NCBI GenBank assembly: GCA_029891385.1
Contig: CM057225.1
Location: 13,491,060-13,555,059 of the forward strand
Source of the DNA: Erythroxylum novogranatense
Taxonomy: Eukaryota; Streptophyta; Magnoliopsida; Malpighiales; Erythroxylaceae
Direction of reading: 5' to 3'
Length of the DNA stretch: 64,000 bases
Shown: positions 44,443-56,587 of the stretch, in pieces
Layout of the letters: each line of letters starts with the position of its first letter
How positions within the stretch are numbered: position 1 is the stretch's first letter
Translations under genes and position numbers: made by a program
The notes under the pieces: model-generated
Told to the model about the DNA's origin: nothing
What the model saw: only the letters and a program-made list of their open reading frames with translations
The model's database searches: none

Positions 44443-46592
44443 TGTTGAGCCCGGGCCCCGGATCCCCGAATCCCGAGGCGGCCCCTCGGGTCGCGCCCGC
44501 GCCGAGCGCCCCAAACCGCGGACCCGATCCCAACATTTAGGCACAATCGATTATTCGATACATACATACACAACCATACATTAAAGACCCTATAATCATA
44601 GGGATTTCATACTATTGCAAATTAAAGAAAAGTCAACAAGTATCCTCAATTATAGCAAAATACAAAATGAAATCTAAATCCAAAAATACGTAAGTATGCT
44701 CAATGTTAACATGCTCAGAGGGCCAACAAAATACGAACTTAATACAAAGCTCCTAATTTGACCGAAGTTTCCGATGCCGCGCAAAGTCAACGATCAACCG
44801 GATCTGCACCTGAGGAGGGAAAGGAATGGGTTTAGCTACACAGCTCAGTGGCTAATATAATTATAGCCATTGGCAATTAGCACAAATCCCAGCATATGAA
44901 TGTATATATATTATATCTATATACAACATCAGACATTCACATGCCAATCACTAAAGTACACATTCATTATAATTAATGCAGTTCATAAATACGTCACATA
45001 GTATGCGTCATAATAATCAATTCACATATGCAATGCACATAACAATGGCTCGAGGGTTCCATGGAAACAAAAGGAAGAAACCGAAGTTTACATCCTGAAC
45101 GAAATGAGTCCATTCGGAGCTCATAGGCCACAAGCGGCAGCCGGAGAAGGCTCTTGTCAACGTGCACGTGATTTAACGAAATGGTTCCACTCTCGCCCAA
45201 ACAAAATCACATAATCATACTCGAAATCATTTTATCAAATGATAGGTTTTCATGTTTCTCATTTATCCAAAATGCCATGACCGAAGTCGAGGCATAACAT
45301 GCTCAAAATCAGAATGCACTTCTATCAATTCCTATGATTATGTCAAAATAGATAAATCAAAGTCATTCTATTAATCACATTTAACATGCATAGCATATAA
45401 CATATATTCATACATAGGCAAGAAATTGCCTAATCACACAATAACTATAAGTATATTACCCACCTAAGATCGCGCGAGAATCCGATTACTGATGTCCTTC
45501 TTCTTGCGATAAAATTGGGTCAGCTTGGTTTCCTAAAACAACCAAGTTCCATTTAGTCAATATCCATAGTAAATGTGCGAAGCTTGGAATCCAAAGAAAG
45601 CATTAAAAATCTATATCCGATCTTCTCCTAAAATTCAACCTGCGAGGCAAATTCAACTTCCCGACTTCATACAACTCGGGCCCTTTATTTCTAGGTCACA
45701 ATGAATCCAAATTCACCTCAATCGGACATCTATACCAAAAGATATTCCCAAAAATATGAAAATCTTATTTCGGAAACACAGGGGGATCGCCGCGACGAAG
45801 AGACGCTCGTCGCGACGAATAATCCTATCGCCGCGGCGAAGTGAAGGTTCGCCGCGAACCAAACGTCACACGTCGCGACGTCTCCGAACATTCGTCGCGA
45901 CGTCCACAGCAGAGCACACGTCGCGGCGAATAAACGTAAATTAATTCACACGTCGCGACGTGGCTCTCTTCCCCACACGCCGCGGCGACATTCATACGCT
46001 CGTCGCGACGTCTGGTTCGGAACTCGACTCCGAACCCCAAATTTCTGCATAACCCAAGCTCGATTCTGTTCCAAACTCAAATCTACCACATGCAAAGCAT
46101 AGATCAAGGCTTATACTACCATTCTAACTCATTCTAAGCCTCAGATTCATCCTAAAATCATCAATCTAAGGATTTTCCCAATTTTTCACCCTAAAATCCT
46201 AAAACATCGATTTCTCTCAATCCAAGCCATTACAATGTTTAATCCAAATGAAAACATGACAAGGAGGTCGAAAACTTACCGATTGAGGCTTTAGAATCGT
46301 CGAAATCGATCGAAATCGCAACTCTTCTCTTCCTCTTCTCCTCTCCGTCGACGGCCACACTCCTCTCTTCTTTTCCTCTTCTTTTTCTTCTTTTCCTTCT
46401 CTTTTATAATCCTTTCTCTTTAAACCCTAAGGGCTTGGGCCCTTCCTAATAAGCCAAAGCCCAAAATCATTTAAACCATAATTAAACCTTAATTCCGCAT
46501 TAATACCCCCGATTAACTCAAATTAAAACATAATCACATAATTACCACAAGTCATGCTTAATGACATCATAAAGAAAATTCGGGGCCTAACA
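44443..46592 (-). mobile_element. Element F: gypsy solo LTR of 2150 bp
   Basis: Perfect 5-bp duplication CACAT (44438-44442 and 46593-46597). Termini are TGTTGAGCCCGGG and GGGGCCTAACA. It shares block order with the element C LTR: the GCTCAGTGGCTAA stretch near 44840, GGCTCGAGGGTTCCAT near 45046, and the motif TCAATCGGA at 45718. It therefore belongs to the same broad clade but another family. The first 90 bp (about 44447-44530) are very GC-rich. No internal region or second LTR is present. Confidence 0.88.
45788..46010. repeat. Array of 10-bp CpG palindromes in solo LTR F
   Basis: Units of the form CG(T/C)CGCG(A/G)CG. Exact CGTCGCGACG occurs at 45808, 45871, 45893, 45951 and 46001. Exact CGCCGCGGCG occurs at 45829 and 45978. 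Mixed forms occur at 45788 and 45919. Spacing is irregular, about 10-40 bp, with AT-rich spacers. All but the mixed forms are perfect palindromes. Confidence 0.9.
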
Positions 46593-46597
46593 CACAT

Positions 46598-49079
46598 AGT
46601 AGCATAATATCTGGTCTTGAGATTGTAAGATGTAGTAATGATCAAATCATTCCTCTATACTTTGTCTCATCTGTAGCTTTACCTTTTTTTTTTCTTTATC
46701 AAGTTTAGTTCCAGTGTCCATGAGAATACCCATCGATTTGGCATTATCAAAATGATATTTTTTTGATGAGTTCCTTTGTATATTTGTCTTGACTAATGAA
46801 AATTTCTTTTTCTATTTGTCTGATTTGTAATCTGAGAAAGAATGATAATTCTCCCATCATGCTCATTTCAAACTCCTCCTGCATTAATGTTAAGAATTCT
46901 TCAGAGAATGATGAATTAGTAGTACTAAAAATTATGTTATCAACATATATTTGCACTACGAGTAAATCATTCTCTTTTCTTTTAATAAATAAGGTTTTAT
47001 CGACTTTTTCTCTTTCAAAGTGATTCTCAAGCAGAAAGTTACTTAACCTCTCATACCATGCTTGAGGAGCCTGCTTTAAACGATATAGAGCTTTGGTTAA
47101 CATCATTGTAATTTGGATGGTTTTCATCTTCAAAACTTGAGGGTTGCTTAATAAATACTTCTTTGTTATTGTAATCATTTAAGAATGCATTTTTAGCATC
47201 CATTTAGAACAACTTGAAGTTTTTATAGCATGTAAAGGTAAATAAATTTTGAATTGATTCCAATCTAGCAACAAGTGCAGAAGTTTCATCAAAATCAATA
47301 CCTTCCTATTAATTGTAACCTTAAGCTACAAGTCTAGTTTTATTTCTTACCTCCTTACCATTTTCATCAAGTTTCTTTTGAAATACCCACTGAGTCCCAA
47401 TGATTGATTTGTTTTGAGGACGAGGTACTAGATTCTAGACTTTGTTTTTATCAAATTGATTCAGTTTGTCTTTTATAGCTGAAATCTAGTTTTCATTAGT
47501 AAGGGCCTCTTCAACGGCCTTTGGTTTTATTTATGAGATGAGAGCAACATATTTGTTCTTGAATGACGATCGTGTTCTTAGGTTTTCAGAGGGATCTCCC
47601 AGAATATATTGATGTGTATCAAGACCTCCCTATTCTCTCGATGTTTTTTGTTGCATCAGCTCCTGTTGAGATGAAGGAGCTTACTCTATTTTAGCTTTAG
47701 AGGGGGCTTTTTGATTTTGTAATTCTGAAGTTATTATAGGTGTAGTTTGATTCTCGGATTTATTTTTAGGTATTAATGGATGCTCTTCATCATCTAAGTC
47801 AGTTGCTATTATCAAAACTAGTGCTTCATCAAGTACCACATGTATCGATTGTTCTATCTTCTTTGTTCTTTTATTATATACTCTGAATTATTTACTAGCG
47901 ATAATATAGCCCAAAAAGATAGCTTCTTCTAATCTCACATCGAACTTTCTAAGGTTTGTTTTTTTCATTGTTTAGAATAAAACACTTGTAACCAAATGCT
48001 CGAAAGTAAGCAACATTTGGTTTTCTTCCTTTTCACAGCTCATAGGGGGTCTTTTCCAGAATAGGTCTTATGAGACATCTGTTAAGTATATAATATGCCG
48101 TGGATATTGATTATGTCCGGTATCCATGAGGTAGTCCACTTTCACACATCATAGTCCTAGCCATATCAACCAAAGTGTTGTTCTTTCTCTCTATAACTCC
48201 ATTTTGTTTAGGCATTCTTGGATAAGAGAAGTTGTGAGTTACATCATTGCTATTATAGAATTCTTCAAACTTTCTGTTATCAAATTCTCTTCCATGATCA
48301 CTCTATTAAAGTGATGTAGTACCCTTTTCTATTTGAATTTTTCTGCAAAACTTCTCAAACACTTCAAAAGTATTATCTTTATTTGATAAGAAATAAACTC
48401 ATGTAAATTTAGAGTAATCATTTACTAGAACAAAATCCTAATGTTAACTACTAAAACTTTGAGTCCTAGTGGGACTGAATAAATCCATGTGCACAAGTTC
48501 AAGTGGTTGGTTAGTACACACAATATTTTTAGAAGGAAAGCTGCTTGTGACTTATTTACCTTTTAAACAAGCCTCACAATCCTTATTGCTTTCGAACTTT
48601 AAGATTGGTAGTTTTTCTACTAACTCGTGTGTGGACAATTTTGATAAAATGCTCATGTTGGCACGTCCAAATATTCTGTGCCAGATAAACGAATCCTTTT
48701 ATAGAGAAACAAAACACTTAATACTTTATAAGGACATGTCTTCCAATTGAGCACAATATATATTCTAATTTCTAGGATCAACAAACATAATATTATTATT
48801 ATGAATATCGACAATTTCATAATGAGATGCATAGAAAATGACTTTGTAACCCTTGTCATATAGTTGACTCACACTCAACAGGTTATGTTTCAAACCATTA
48901 ACAAAGATAACTTTATTAATAGAGGTAAAGTCAGAATAACCAATTTTATCAATTCCGGTGACATTTGCTTTATTTTTATCTGCAAAGACAACATTACCTT
49001 CTTTCTTTCTTTCAATGTAGTTGAAGTGTGATATTTTTAATTTGTATGTGTCTCAAACAACCACTATAAACTATCCATT
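46598..49079 (-). pseudogene. Element A pol: protease region, integrase, RT
   Basis: From 49079 downward on the minus strand: the protease/GAG-pre-integrase region (GLKHNLLSVSQLY near 48870, CEACLKGK near 48570), integrase (LVHMDLFSPTRT, QNGVIERKN), then RT (GTQWVFQKKLDE near 47390, YRLKQAPQAWYERL near 47060, FEMSMMGEL near 46860). Stops and frameshifts are frequent, many of them TAG at Trp or Gln positions. The RT active site reads YVDNIIF, with Asn for the second Asp. It ends at the solo LTR F insertion. Confidence 0.85.
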
Positions 49080-50653
49080 AATTCTCCCTTGTCTCCGTTT
49101 ATCTTTACGAAAATTACAAGAATGATTAATGTGACCATTTTTACCACAATAATCACACAAAATAGATGGATAATAGTTGTTATGATTTTTGTCACTTAGT
49201 AGGTTCCTGTTGTTTTTGTATGGCCTGATATTGTTATTTTCATTGTATCCTATTCTGCCTTACCAAAAATGCATTTACCACTACTAATCAATGCATCAAG
49301 ATTCTTCCTTCCATCAACAAAAATTTTCAGATCTTTTTCTAGAGATAAGATCTTTCCAGCACTTTTCTTCTTTTGAAGTTCTAAGATGGTGACTTTTTCT
49401 TCTAATTGTCTTACCTTATCAGAATAATTTTTTTAGTAGCATATTTTCAACTTATCTACTCTTTCTTCCATAACTTCCTTTTCAGAAACCTTTTGCTTAT
49501 AGTCAACCTTAAGAGACATTCTTGGTCACCAAATTCTCATTTACATATTCCAATAATTTAATCTTACTCTTCAAAGATGCATCATTGCTATTGAATTTCT
49601 TAACTTTTTTGAAATATTTCATTGTCAACCTTTTGAACTGATCTTTCAATTCATAATATGCATTTTTTAATTCATCAACTTCAATGTTAGAGTCAGAATA
49701 AGATACCTCATCTTCTCCTGTTTCAACCAAGAAGCAAATGTTGCTGACTTCTTCTAGCTCTTCTTCTTCAAAGTTTTTAGAATCCTCCTTTAACTAGGTT
49801 GTAGTCATCGCATGCTTTTTGGATTTTCTATCCTCTGACTTGTCCTTTTAAAGAAGAGGAAATTATGGTTTTGTGTGTCTAGGCTTCTTGCAGTGATCGC
49901 ATATGATTTGATTGTTTTTTGTATTACTATTGTTGTTGTTGTCTTTTGATAGGAACCTGTTGTTTCCATCTTTTTTGTTTCCTTATCTTTTCTTCGTTAG
50001 CTTCTTTTTATAGAAGCGGGCATATTTTTTGACCATAAGGTTGAAGTCATCATCTCCATCTATTTGCAAACTCAGTGTCACTTTTATTACTGCTTGATTC
50101 CTCATAGCTAGTCAAGTGAAAGAGTTTCTAGAGCTTTTACTATTTCTAGAGTTGTCACCTTTCCTTTAATAGTGACCTCAAAATCTTCGTTACGAGCTCA
50201 TCATTGGATTATATCTTTCCTAAGTTCTTTAAGGCCGTGATGATGTTGTTGAAGCGTCCGAAGAATTCATCTATGGTCTTGATATACTAGCAGACTTATT
50301 ATATGCTTCTTTACCTCGTTTGTTCCTTTAAATGCAACTTATAGATTGTCCCGCATTTCTTTTGTTGTAGAACAATGGGATATTTTTTCATATTCTTTTG
50401 GAGATAATGTACAGATCAGATGATGTTTTGTTTTAACGTTTAGTTGTGCATTTCTTCTATCAACATTAGTCTATACTTTTACGTTATATGAATCAGGAAG
50501 TGTAGTTCCAACTCTGATTGTTTCCTAAACTTCAATATCTATATATTGGAGATAGATTGTCATTCTCTCTTTCCAATAGGAATAGTTGTGTCCATTGAAG
50601 TAAGGAGGCTTTGAGACGAATTGTCCTTCAAAACTTCTTAAGGTGTTTGCCAT
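49080..50653 (-). pseudogene. Element A gag
   Basis: The ATG at 50653 (minus) starts MANTLRSFEGQFVSKPPYF, followed by YSYWKERMTIYLQ, a typical UBN2-type gag. Stops at former Trp codons and others (for example near 50525 and 50475) break it. A knuckle-like CDHCKKPRHTKP lies near 49890, a charged possibly coiled region (VDELKNAYYELKDQF) near 49680, and a second CCHC, CDYCGKNGHINHSC, near 49160. Confidence 0.8.
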
Positions 50654-50694
50654 GATCTATTACATGTTGTAAAACACAATAAATATGAAACCTG

Positions 50695-50706
50695 GCTTTG
50701 ATATCA
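50695..50706 (-). other. Primer-binding site of element A, mutated
   Basis: On the minus strand TGATATCAAAGC, 2 bp from the LTR edge. It differs from TGGTATCAGAGC by two G-to-A changes. Confidence 0.75.
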
Positions 50707-50708
50707 AA

Positions 50709-51758
50709 TGATAAAGCAAAACACACGTAAGAGGTGGGTGAATTATGTGTAACTTAAAAAATTTTGCAAGTTACTTTCAGTTTAAAAAGAAATGATAGAT
50801 TCTATAATTAAAATAGTAGGAGTCTGCTGTGTGGTAGGATCCTATTTAAATAGAAAGGGCCTATTAAGCGATAAAAAACTTGTTAAAAAGCAGGAGCTTA
50901 CTAAAAAAAAGTTTTGTTAAAAACAATCTAAAACAGAAGTTGCCTGTTAAAGTTGAAAAGAACCACTTGCAAGTTGAAAATAGAAGGAGCCTGTTATAAA
51001 GTGAAGGAGCTTCTTGCTGAAATAAACACACACACACACACATAATATAATGCAGAACTTTAAAAGTTATGAGAAGAGAGAGAAGGAAGCGGTTGATTTA
51101 TACTGGATCAGCTTACAACCCAAGCCTACGTTTAGTCTCCAAGTATCTAATTTAAGTGTTTCACTATAAAAACTGAGTAGTAATTTGACGAGTCTCTTCA
51201 AACTCACGAGTACATATTTTTCAAAGTTCTCTAACCTTTCACACTCGAAGTGTATAATAAGCTTCTAAAGGCTCACAAATGAATAAAATGTAAAATCAAA
51301 AGTAAGTTATCAAATAACAATTTCTCTCTTAATAGAGTGATTTCACTTTCCAAGGTACAATAAGAATGATATGACTCTCAGGAAAATAAATGTTGCTCAA
51401 ATGTTTTGCAGGTATGTGTATACTCATTTTTTTCACAAGTGTCGTTGCTCTTCTTTAAATAGTCAATTTCTTTAACTAACCATTGCTTCATCTTAATTTT
51501 GAGTTGTCTTTGGATTTTCAATATCATCTCTGCTAGAACGGAAATTTTTGGAGCTAATTGTTCGAAAAGATAAGATCCTCTCAGATGTTAATAAGATAAA
51601 TTTACTAAGCAGGTTCTTGTAAGAAAGGAAGCAATTTTCCATGATTTTATTTCCTTTAAAAAAATATCGTTATCTATACAAGGAAATAAATTCAATTTAA
51701 AATTTGAAATATTATATAGTTACCATCAAAATGATTAAATATAAACCTTAAGCTAACA
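50709..51758 (-). repeat. 5' LTR of element A, complete
   Basis: 1050 bp. In plus coordinates it starts TGATAAAGC at the PBS side and ends AGCTAACA at 51758. Homologous to 15261-16238. It contains a (CA)n tract at about 51028-51044. Confidence 0.85.
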
Positions 51759-51759
51759 T

Positions 51760-53170
51760 GTCATGGTTTGCATATCAAAGCAAGAGGGACATGAGGACAA
51801 TTTTGTTTTCTAAGAAGAGATGAAGCTAATGGAAAAGGCTTCTTTCCAGGTCATTGATTTCCTCAATGATAGTGGGTTCTTTTACATAAAGGGGAAACAT
51901 TCTTTTCATTTTTTCTAATTTGGAAAGATTAGCCATTGGGAAAATCAAAAGAATAGCTCTAGTAAGAGTGAGGAGTTTAATCTTGCTTTAAAATTAAACA
52001 AGGTAGTCAACTATGGTGTTTTGATACCCCTTTATATGTTGAACTGAAAATTTATAGCAAAAAACTAGACTTTCCACCTATGAAACTGACTATTTGGTAG
52101 GGTATTTTCCTCAGGGTCTAATACCTTTCGAAAAGATATGTTGTCTATTTGAATAGTAAAATGATAAGGGTCGAGGTGGAAGCTAAATTTTTTCTCCCTC
52201 GTTTTATTACAAGAATCCCTGTGTAGATCATATGGTTATGTTTTTCTAATTCCTTGAATTGGCCACTAACATGGCCACAATAAAATCTTTTACTATGCAC
52301 TTCTTCTATTAAGACCGCACCTCAATGTTCTTTATTAACATCAGTCTGTAAGATTTGTTCTCCTTTGTCAAGAATATTAAGTGGTGGTGGATGCTGAGCA
52401 ATCTTCTTTAAATGTTGTACTACTCGTGCCTGTTACGTTCCCACAGTGGATGATTCTTTTTTAAGAACTTAAACAGTTGGTTGGTTTAGACAGCAACATA
52501 AGGGATAAATTCTCAAATATAATTGATATGAAGAATTGTTAGATATGTTTTTCGTGTGCTTCTCATTAGGGAAGTTAGATAATTCACTTGCAATGTGTAG
52601 GCTTGGTTGATAATGTCCATATAGAATTTCATAACCAAAAAGTCTATTTGGGTACTACTAAGCTAACTTTTTAGGACCGAGAGCATTATACTGTATTTTT
52701 TAGTGATATTTGTAAATTTTTCTAGCAAGGTCTTATGTTTACCCATATGTTTTTAGAACAACAAAATATCATCAATATAGACCAGTATATTGTTTAGCAT
52801 GAGCTCATAGATCTTTATCATTGCCTTTTGGAACAATGAAAGGGAAACCTTAAGTCTGAAGGGTATGACCATCCATTAATATTAGGCATTTAGGATGTAA
52901 AATGCCATATTTTATCTATCTGTTGACTCTATCCTTATATGCCAAAATTCTGCTTTGAGGTCAAATTTTGAGAACATCTTTGCCTCTTTTAGGAATATTA
53001 TTTGTGTATTAATCTTGGGTAGAGGGAACTCATCACTTTGGAGAAAAATATTTAAGGTGCAATTAATCATCAACCTTTTCTTTCCTTGCGTACATTATGG
53101 CCTTTTCTCTACATAAAATGCTTAACAAGCCTAGTCAAACTTAATAATTTCAATCAACCCTTGTTATAGA
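51760..53170 (-). pseudogene. Endogenous pararetrovirus (Caulimoviridae-like) RT/RNase H fragment
   Basis: A minus-strand relic of a plant pararetrovirus polymerase. In order from 53170 downward: an RT N-terminal region, the RT motif FSKFDLK near 52965, the active-site motif VYIDDILLF near 52770, a connection region, and an RNase H-like end near 52200-51950 with the HFTI and trailing RW motifs usual in this group. Multiple stops and frameshifts occur throughout, so no protein can be made. No coat or movement protein was recognised. Motif style suggests a Petuvirus-like member, but the genus is uncertain. It is bounded by the element A LTR on one side and the LTR-like block at 53183 on the other. 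Such fragments are old integrations without activity. Confidence 0.75.
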
Positions 53171-53182
53171 AGGATGACACTT

Positions 53183-56100
53183 TGTCACGACTCGATACTA
53201 CATCGGGCCCATGATAATCGTCGCATACTCGGGCTAACAACACTCGTAGTATCCTTAATCAGACTATGCAAGGCTAACTGAATATCTTTTCTTTTTTTTT
53301 TTGAAAAATTTGGGCAGCGCAACGACTGTATTTTAAAAAACCCAAAATCTGCAAACGATTTCAAACACACTTCTATAAGCACATCCAACCATAACTTCAG
53401 GACTCTCTAGTCCACTCAAGGCATTCTCAACTCCAGGCAATCTCAACTCAAGGCAATTTTAACAACAATATCAATAGTTCATACATAAAATCTTTTACAA
53501 AACCTAAGGCAATCAAAAGTTAACTCACAAAATCTTAAAGCATATCTACATAAACACAGTTCATGAGCCACTAGACAATAAAAGTACAAAATAGGAGACT
53601 ACCCACATGCGAAAATACCTCGGAAATATCAAAAAGTCACACGATCCTTATAGAGCTTCAAGCTCATTAAATTAGCCTGCATGGATAGAAAGTGGAGGGG
53701 GTGAGTACATTAGATACTCAGTGAGTAGGAAAAAACATATATCATATATAGAATTGGTTCATATCAAGACAGTGTAGATAACCTATGAAGTAAATATATT
53801 ACGCATAGAAAACACATAAGCCCAGCCTATGACTTAATGTATACTGGTTAGGAACCATATAGGCCCTGCCTATTAACTCACTCATCCGGTAAACATAAGT
53901 CCCAGTTCTAGTATACAAAAGCATAAAAACATCATATGTATCAATCAAATCTTGATAGGAAAGCCAATATCAAGATAAGTCAAAACAATCATATATGACA
54001 CCATTAATTGGCTAAATTAATGTGCACACCCACCGATACTTGATGTTGGCTCGACTTTCATCCGTGGTGAGTCCGAATTACAGTCGACAAGAGCGTTATG
54101 ACCCTAGGTGATGACATCGTCAATGTCCAGACCCTAGGTGTAGAATCACTCACAAGTCCCATAGAAAGGTGTCAATACGACGACTCGACTTTAATGTACC
54201 AGCGTCAAGGGTACGGGGGTCACTTAATCATAATCAGTTGTTTCTAGCACACGATTGGCCAATTGTTTCCTCACCAATCACAAAATTCATATACAACATT
54301 TGAGTATCAAAAATCAAGTAAGGCATCATGCCTTTATTTATCGGTTCAACCGATAAAATGAAACCTTGTTGTGGCTCTAAGCCAAAAGAGAAAACGTACA
54401 CATAGCATATATGACTCATTTATGCATAAGTAAGTTCGAAAACATTATTTCATATCATAAAAGTCATCTTTTGCACTATAAGTACAAAGTTGTTCAAAAA
54501 CATAGTTTTAGAAAATAAAACATTATTCTTTTACACTTCGAGTGTAGGTTTGTTGAAAACAATGTCATTTCTCAAAATAAGAAATAAAAACATCAGTTGC
54601 ACTCTAATAACAAAGAGTTATTCAAACCAAAATTGTTTATTAAATACACAAATATACTAGCATCTATTGGAGATTAAATTCTATTATGTATTACCTAGGT
54701 CCAAAATTCACATACAAGTCATCATACATGTCTTAGAGTGATCTAATCCCATATGAGAAATATGATTCCCCAACTCACCTTAAAAGAAGGTATACACTCT
54801 CTTAACTTCAACAATCCTAGATATGGGCTTCTTAATTCACTACCCATGAGCCTTTATGCATAAAAAAGATATACAATGAAATTACTACCTAAACATAAAT
54901 TTGCTATTTATACACCCTCACATAGGTGTATAAAACACAATATCACTCCCTATAAGCTATAGAATTTGAATATTAAACTTCTCATAGGTTTACTTCCTTA
55001 CTAGTCACATTAACTTTTCTTTTGTATTTCTAAGGCATTTTAATGCCTTTAATCCCATACTTTCTCATTTTCAAACATAATTAAGCACATCTTTATTCAA
55101 GCATATTAAGCTTTACTTGTCAATCTAAGCAACATTTCAATTTCACTCTAAGTAAACATAAAGGTGTTTTCTAATGCATACCATTATAAAGCCTTAAATC
55201 CTAAATCAAGTTCACTTAGACATTTTATCAAACACCTAATGTGCATGATTTTCAAGTCATATTTCCAAGACTTTATCATAATAATTCTTTCTCCTATCAT
55301 GTCATATAGTAACACTTCCAATCAATGACACATTCCACCACTCCATTCCAACCAATTTCCTTCATTTAAGTTTCATTTTTTCAATTGTACAACTCATTAC
55401 ATTAAACCACCTCTTCTCCATCATTTTGACCTAAACTTAACCAACTCACATCTTCTTCATTCTTCATCATCAATTCACATCATACATGTATAATTAACAC
55501 CATAGAATTCATTTAGAACATCAATTCCAAAAGATATTCTAAAATTCACAAACTTTCACCTAAAGGGGACAATTTTTGGTTTTGACTTAAAGAACCCTCT
55601 CCATGACATATTTCATTCATATAAACCATTTTTCATGCATAATCAAGCATGGAGAACGACATATCTTAACACCAAACTCAAAATCCTAATGTAGAGAGAG
55701 ATGAGACAAAATTTACCTAAGCCTTCCTTTGGTGATATCTTCCAATCCTTTGAGAATTTCTCAAATCTAATGATAAATTTGAGTTCCTTGACCCCATATT
55801 AGCTTAGAACGCCTTGGTTTGAGTTGAAAAATCAAAAAGAAGGTTAAATTTTGGTGATGGCCAAAACTTCCTCTCTTTCCTCTCTTCTCCTTCTTTCTCC
55901 TCTCTTTTAATTACAAAAAAACGTATTTTAATGCCAAATGAAGGGGTTGCACGGCCACACACATAAAGAAGGGTCTAGAATTTGACTCTTCTTTGACCAA
56001 GCATGATAAATTTACCTTATTGCCCTTAGTTATGTGAAATTACCATTATACCCCCCAAACTTTCTTAAATTTGCAATTAAGCCCAAAATTTGGGAATCAC

Positions 56101-56587
56101 CAAAACTTATATTTTCATTTTGGTCCCCGAACTTTTGAAAATTATAAGAATGCCCCTTAACTTTATAAAATTACGAATTGGTCCTCCAAGAATTGAACAA
56201 TTACATTTAAGTCCTTTAACTTTTGACAATTTGCAAATAAGCCCTTATATACATCAACTTTTCACATTAAGCTTTTTTAAGTGTCCCATGAGTCTATAAA
56301 TCATGTCTAATCACCTCTAAGGCATTAGAACTAATTTAATTTAACCACCATGGTCATATTCATCCAATGGACTCGGTTTTATTCACTTAAAAGCTCATAT
56401 GTCGAAAATGTTCAAGATTCCACATTACCGATGAATTCTAAGTTCATGTAAGGGCATAAAACATTACAAATCATTTACATATACACCCAAATGGCTTAAA
56501 CACATCTTTGAACTCATATACAACCATATGTATATATCAATATACAGTAGTATCTCCAAATATAGTACAACACAAAAGGGCTCCGAA
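53183..56587 (-). repeat. LTR-like block, probably gypsy, minus orientation
   Basis: It begins TGTCACGACTCG and shows the arrangement of the other gypsy LTRs here: GGTGAGTACATTAG followed by ACTCAGTGAGTAG near 53700, a block with CCGTGGTGAGTCC near 54060, then long AT-rich non-coding sequence with no ORF above 80 codons. Motif direction indicates minus orientation. No PBS lies on its 53183 side, so it is a solo or 3' LTR. Its right end is not seen; it is cut by the LTR starting at 56588. At about 3.4 kb its length fits the Tekay type. Confidence 0.55.

Larger units (their letters stand above)
15261..51758 (-). mobile_element. Element A: minus-strand Sirevirus-like copia element, interrupted by later insertions
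   Basis: On the minus strand the order is 5' LTR (50709-51758), PBS (50695-50706), gag (to about 49080), protease-integrase-RT (to 46598), solo LTR F (44443-46597), RNase H (44442 to about 43850), envelope-like gene start (about 43365-42971), element B (17632-42970), rest of the envelope-like gene (17631-16250), polypurine tract (about 16239-16252) and truncated 3' LTR (16238-15261). The two LTRs are clearly homologous along their shared length, which ties the distant halves together. Without the insertions the element would be about 9 kb. Confidence 0.85.

Noticed and set aside
44447..44530. Very GC-rich block considered as an rDNA or organellar fragment
   Set aside because: It lies at the exact terminus of a solo LTR bounded by a CACAT duplication and shows no rRNA-like structure.
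45788..46010. Regular short repeats considered as a CRISPR-like array
   Set aside because: Units are 10 bp, spacing is irregular, spacers are AT-rich LTR sequence, and the context is a plant retrotransposon.
53185..53388. 67-codon minus-strand ORF at the edge of the LTR-like block
   Set aside because: It lies within repeat sequence, has no family features and overlaps the LTR terminus.
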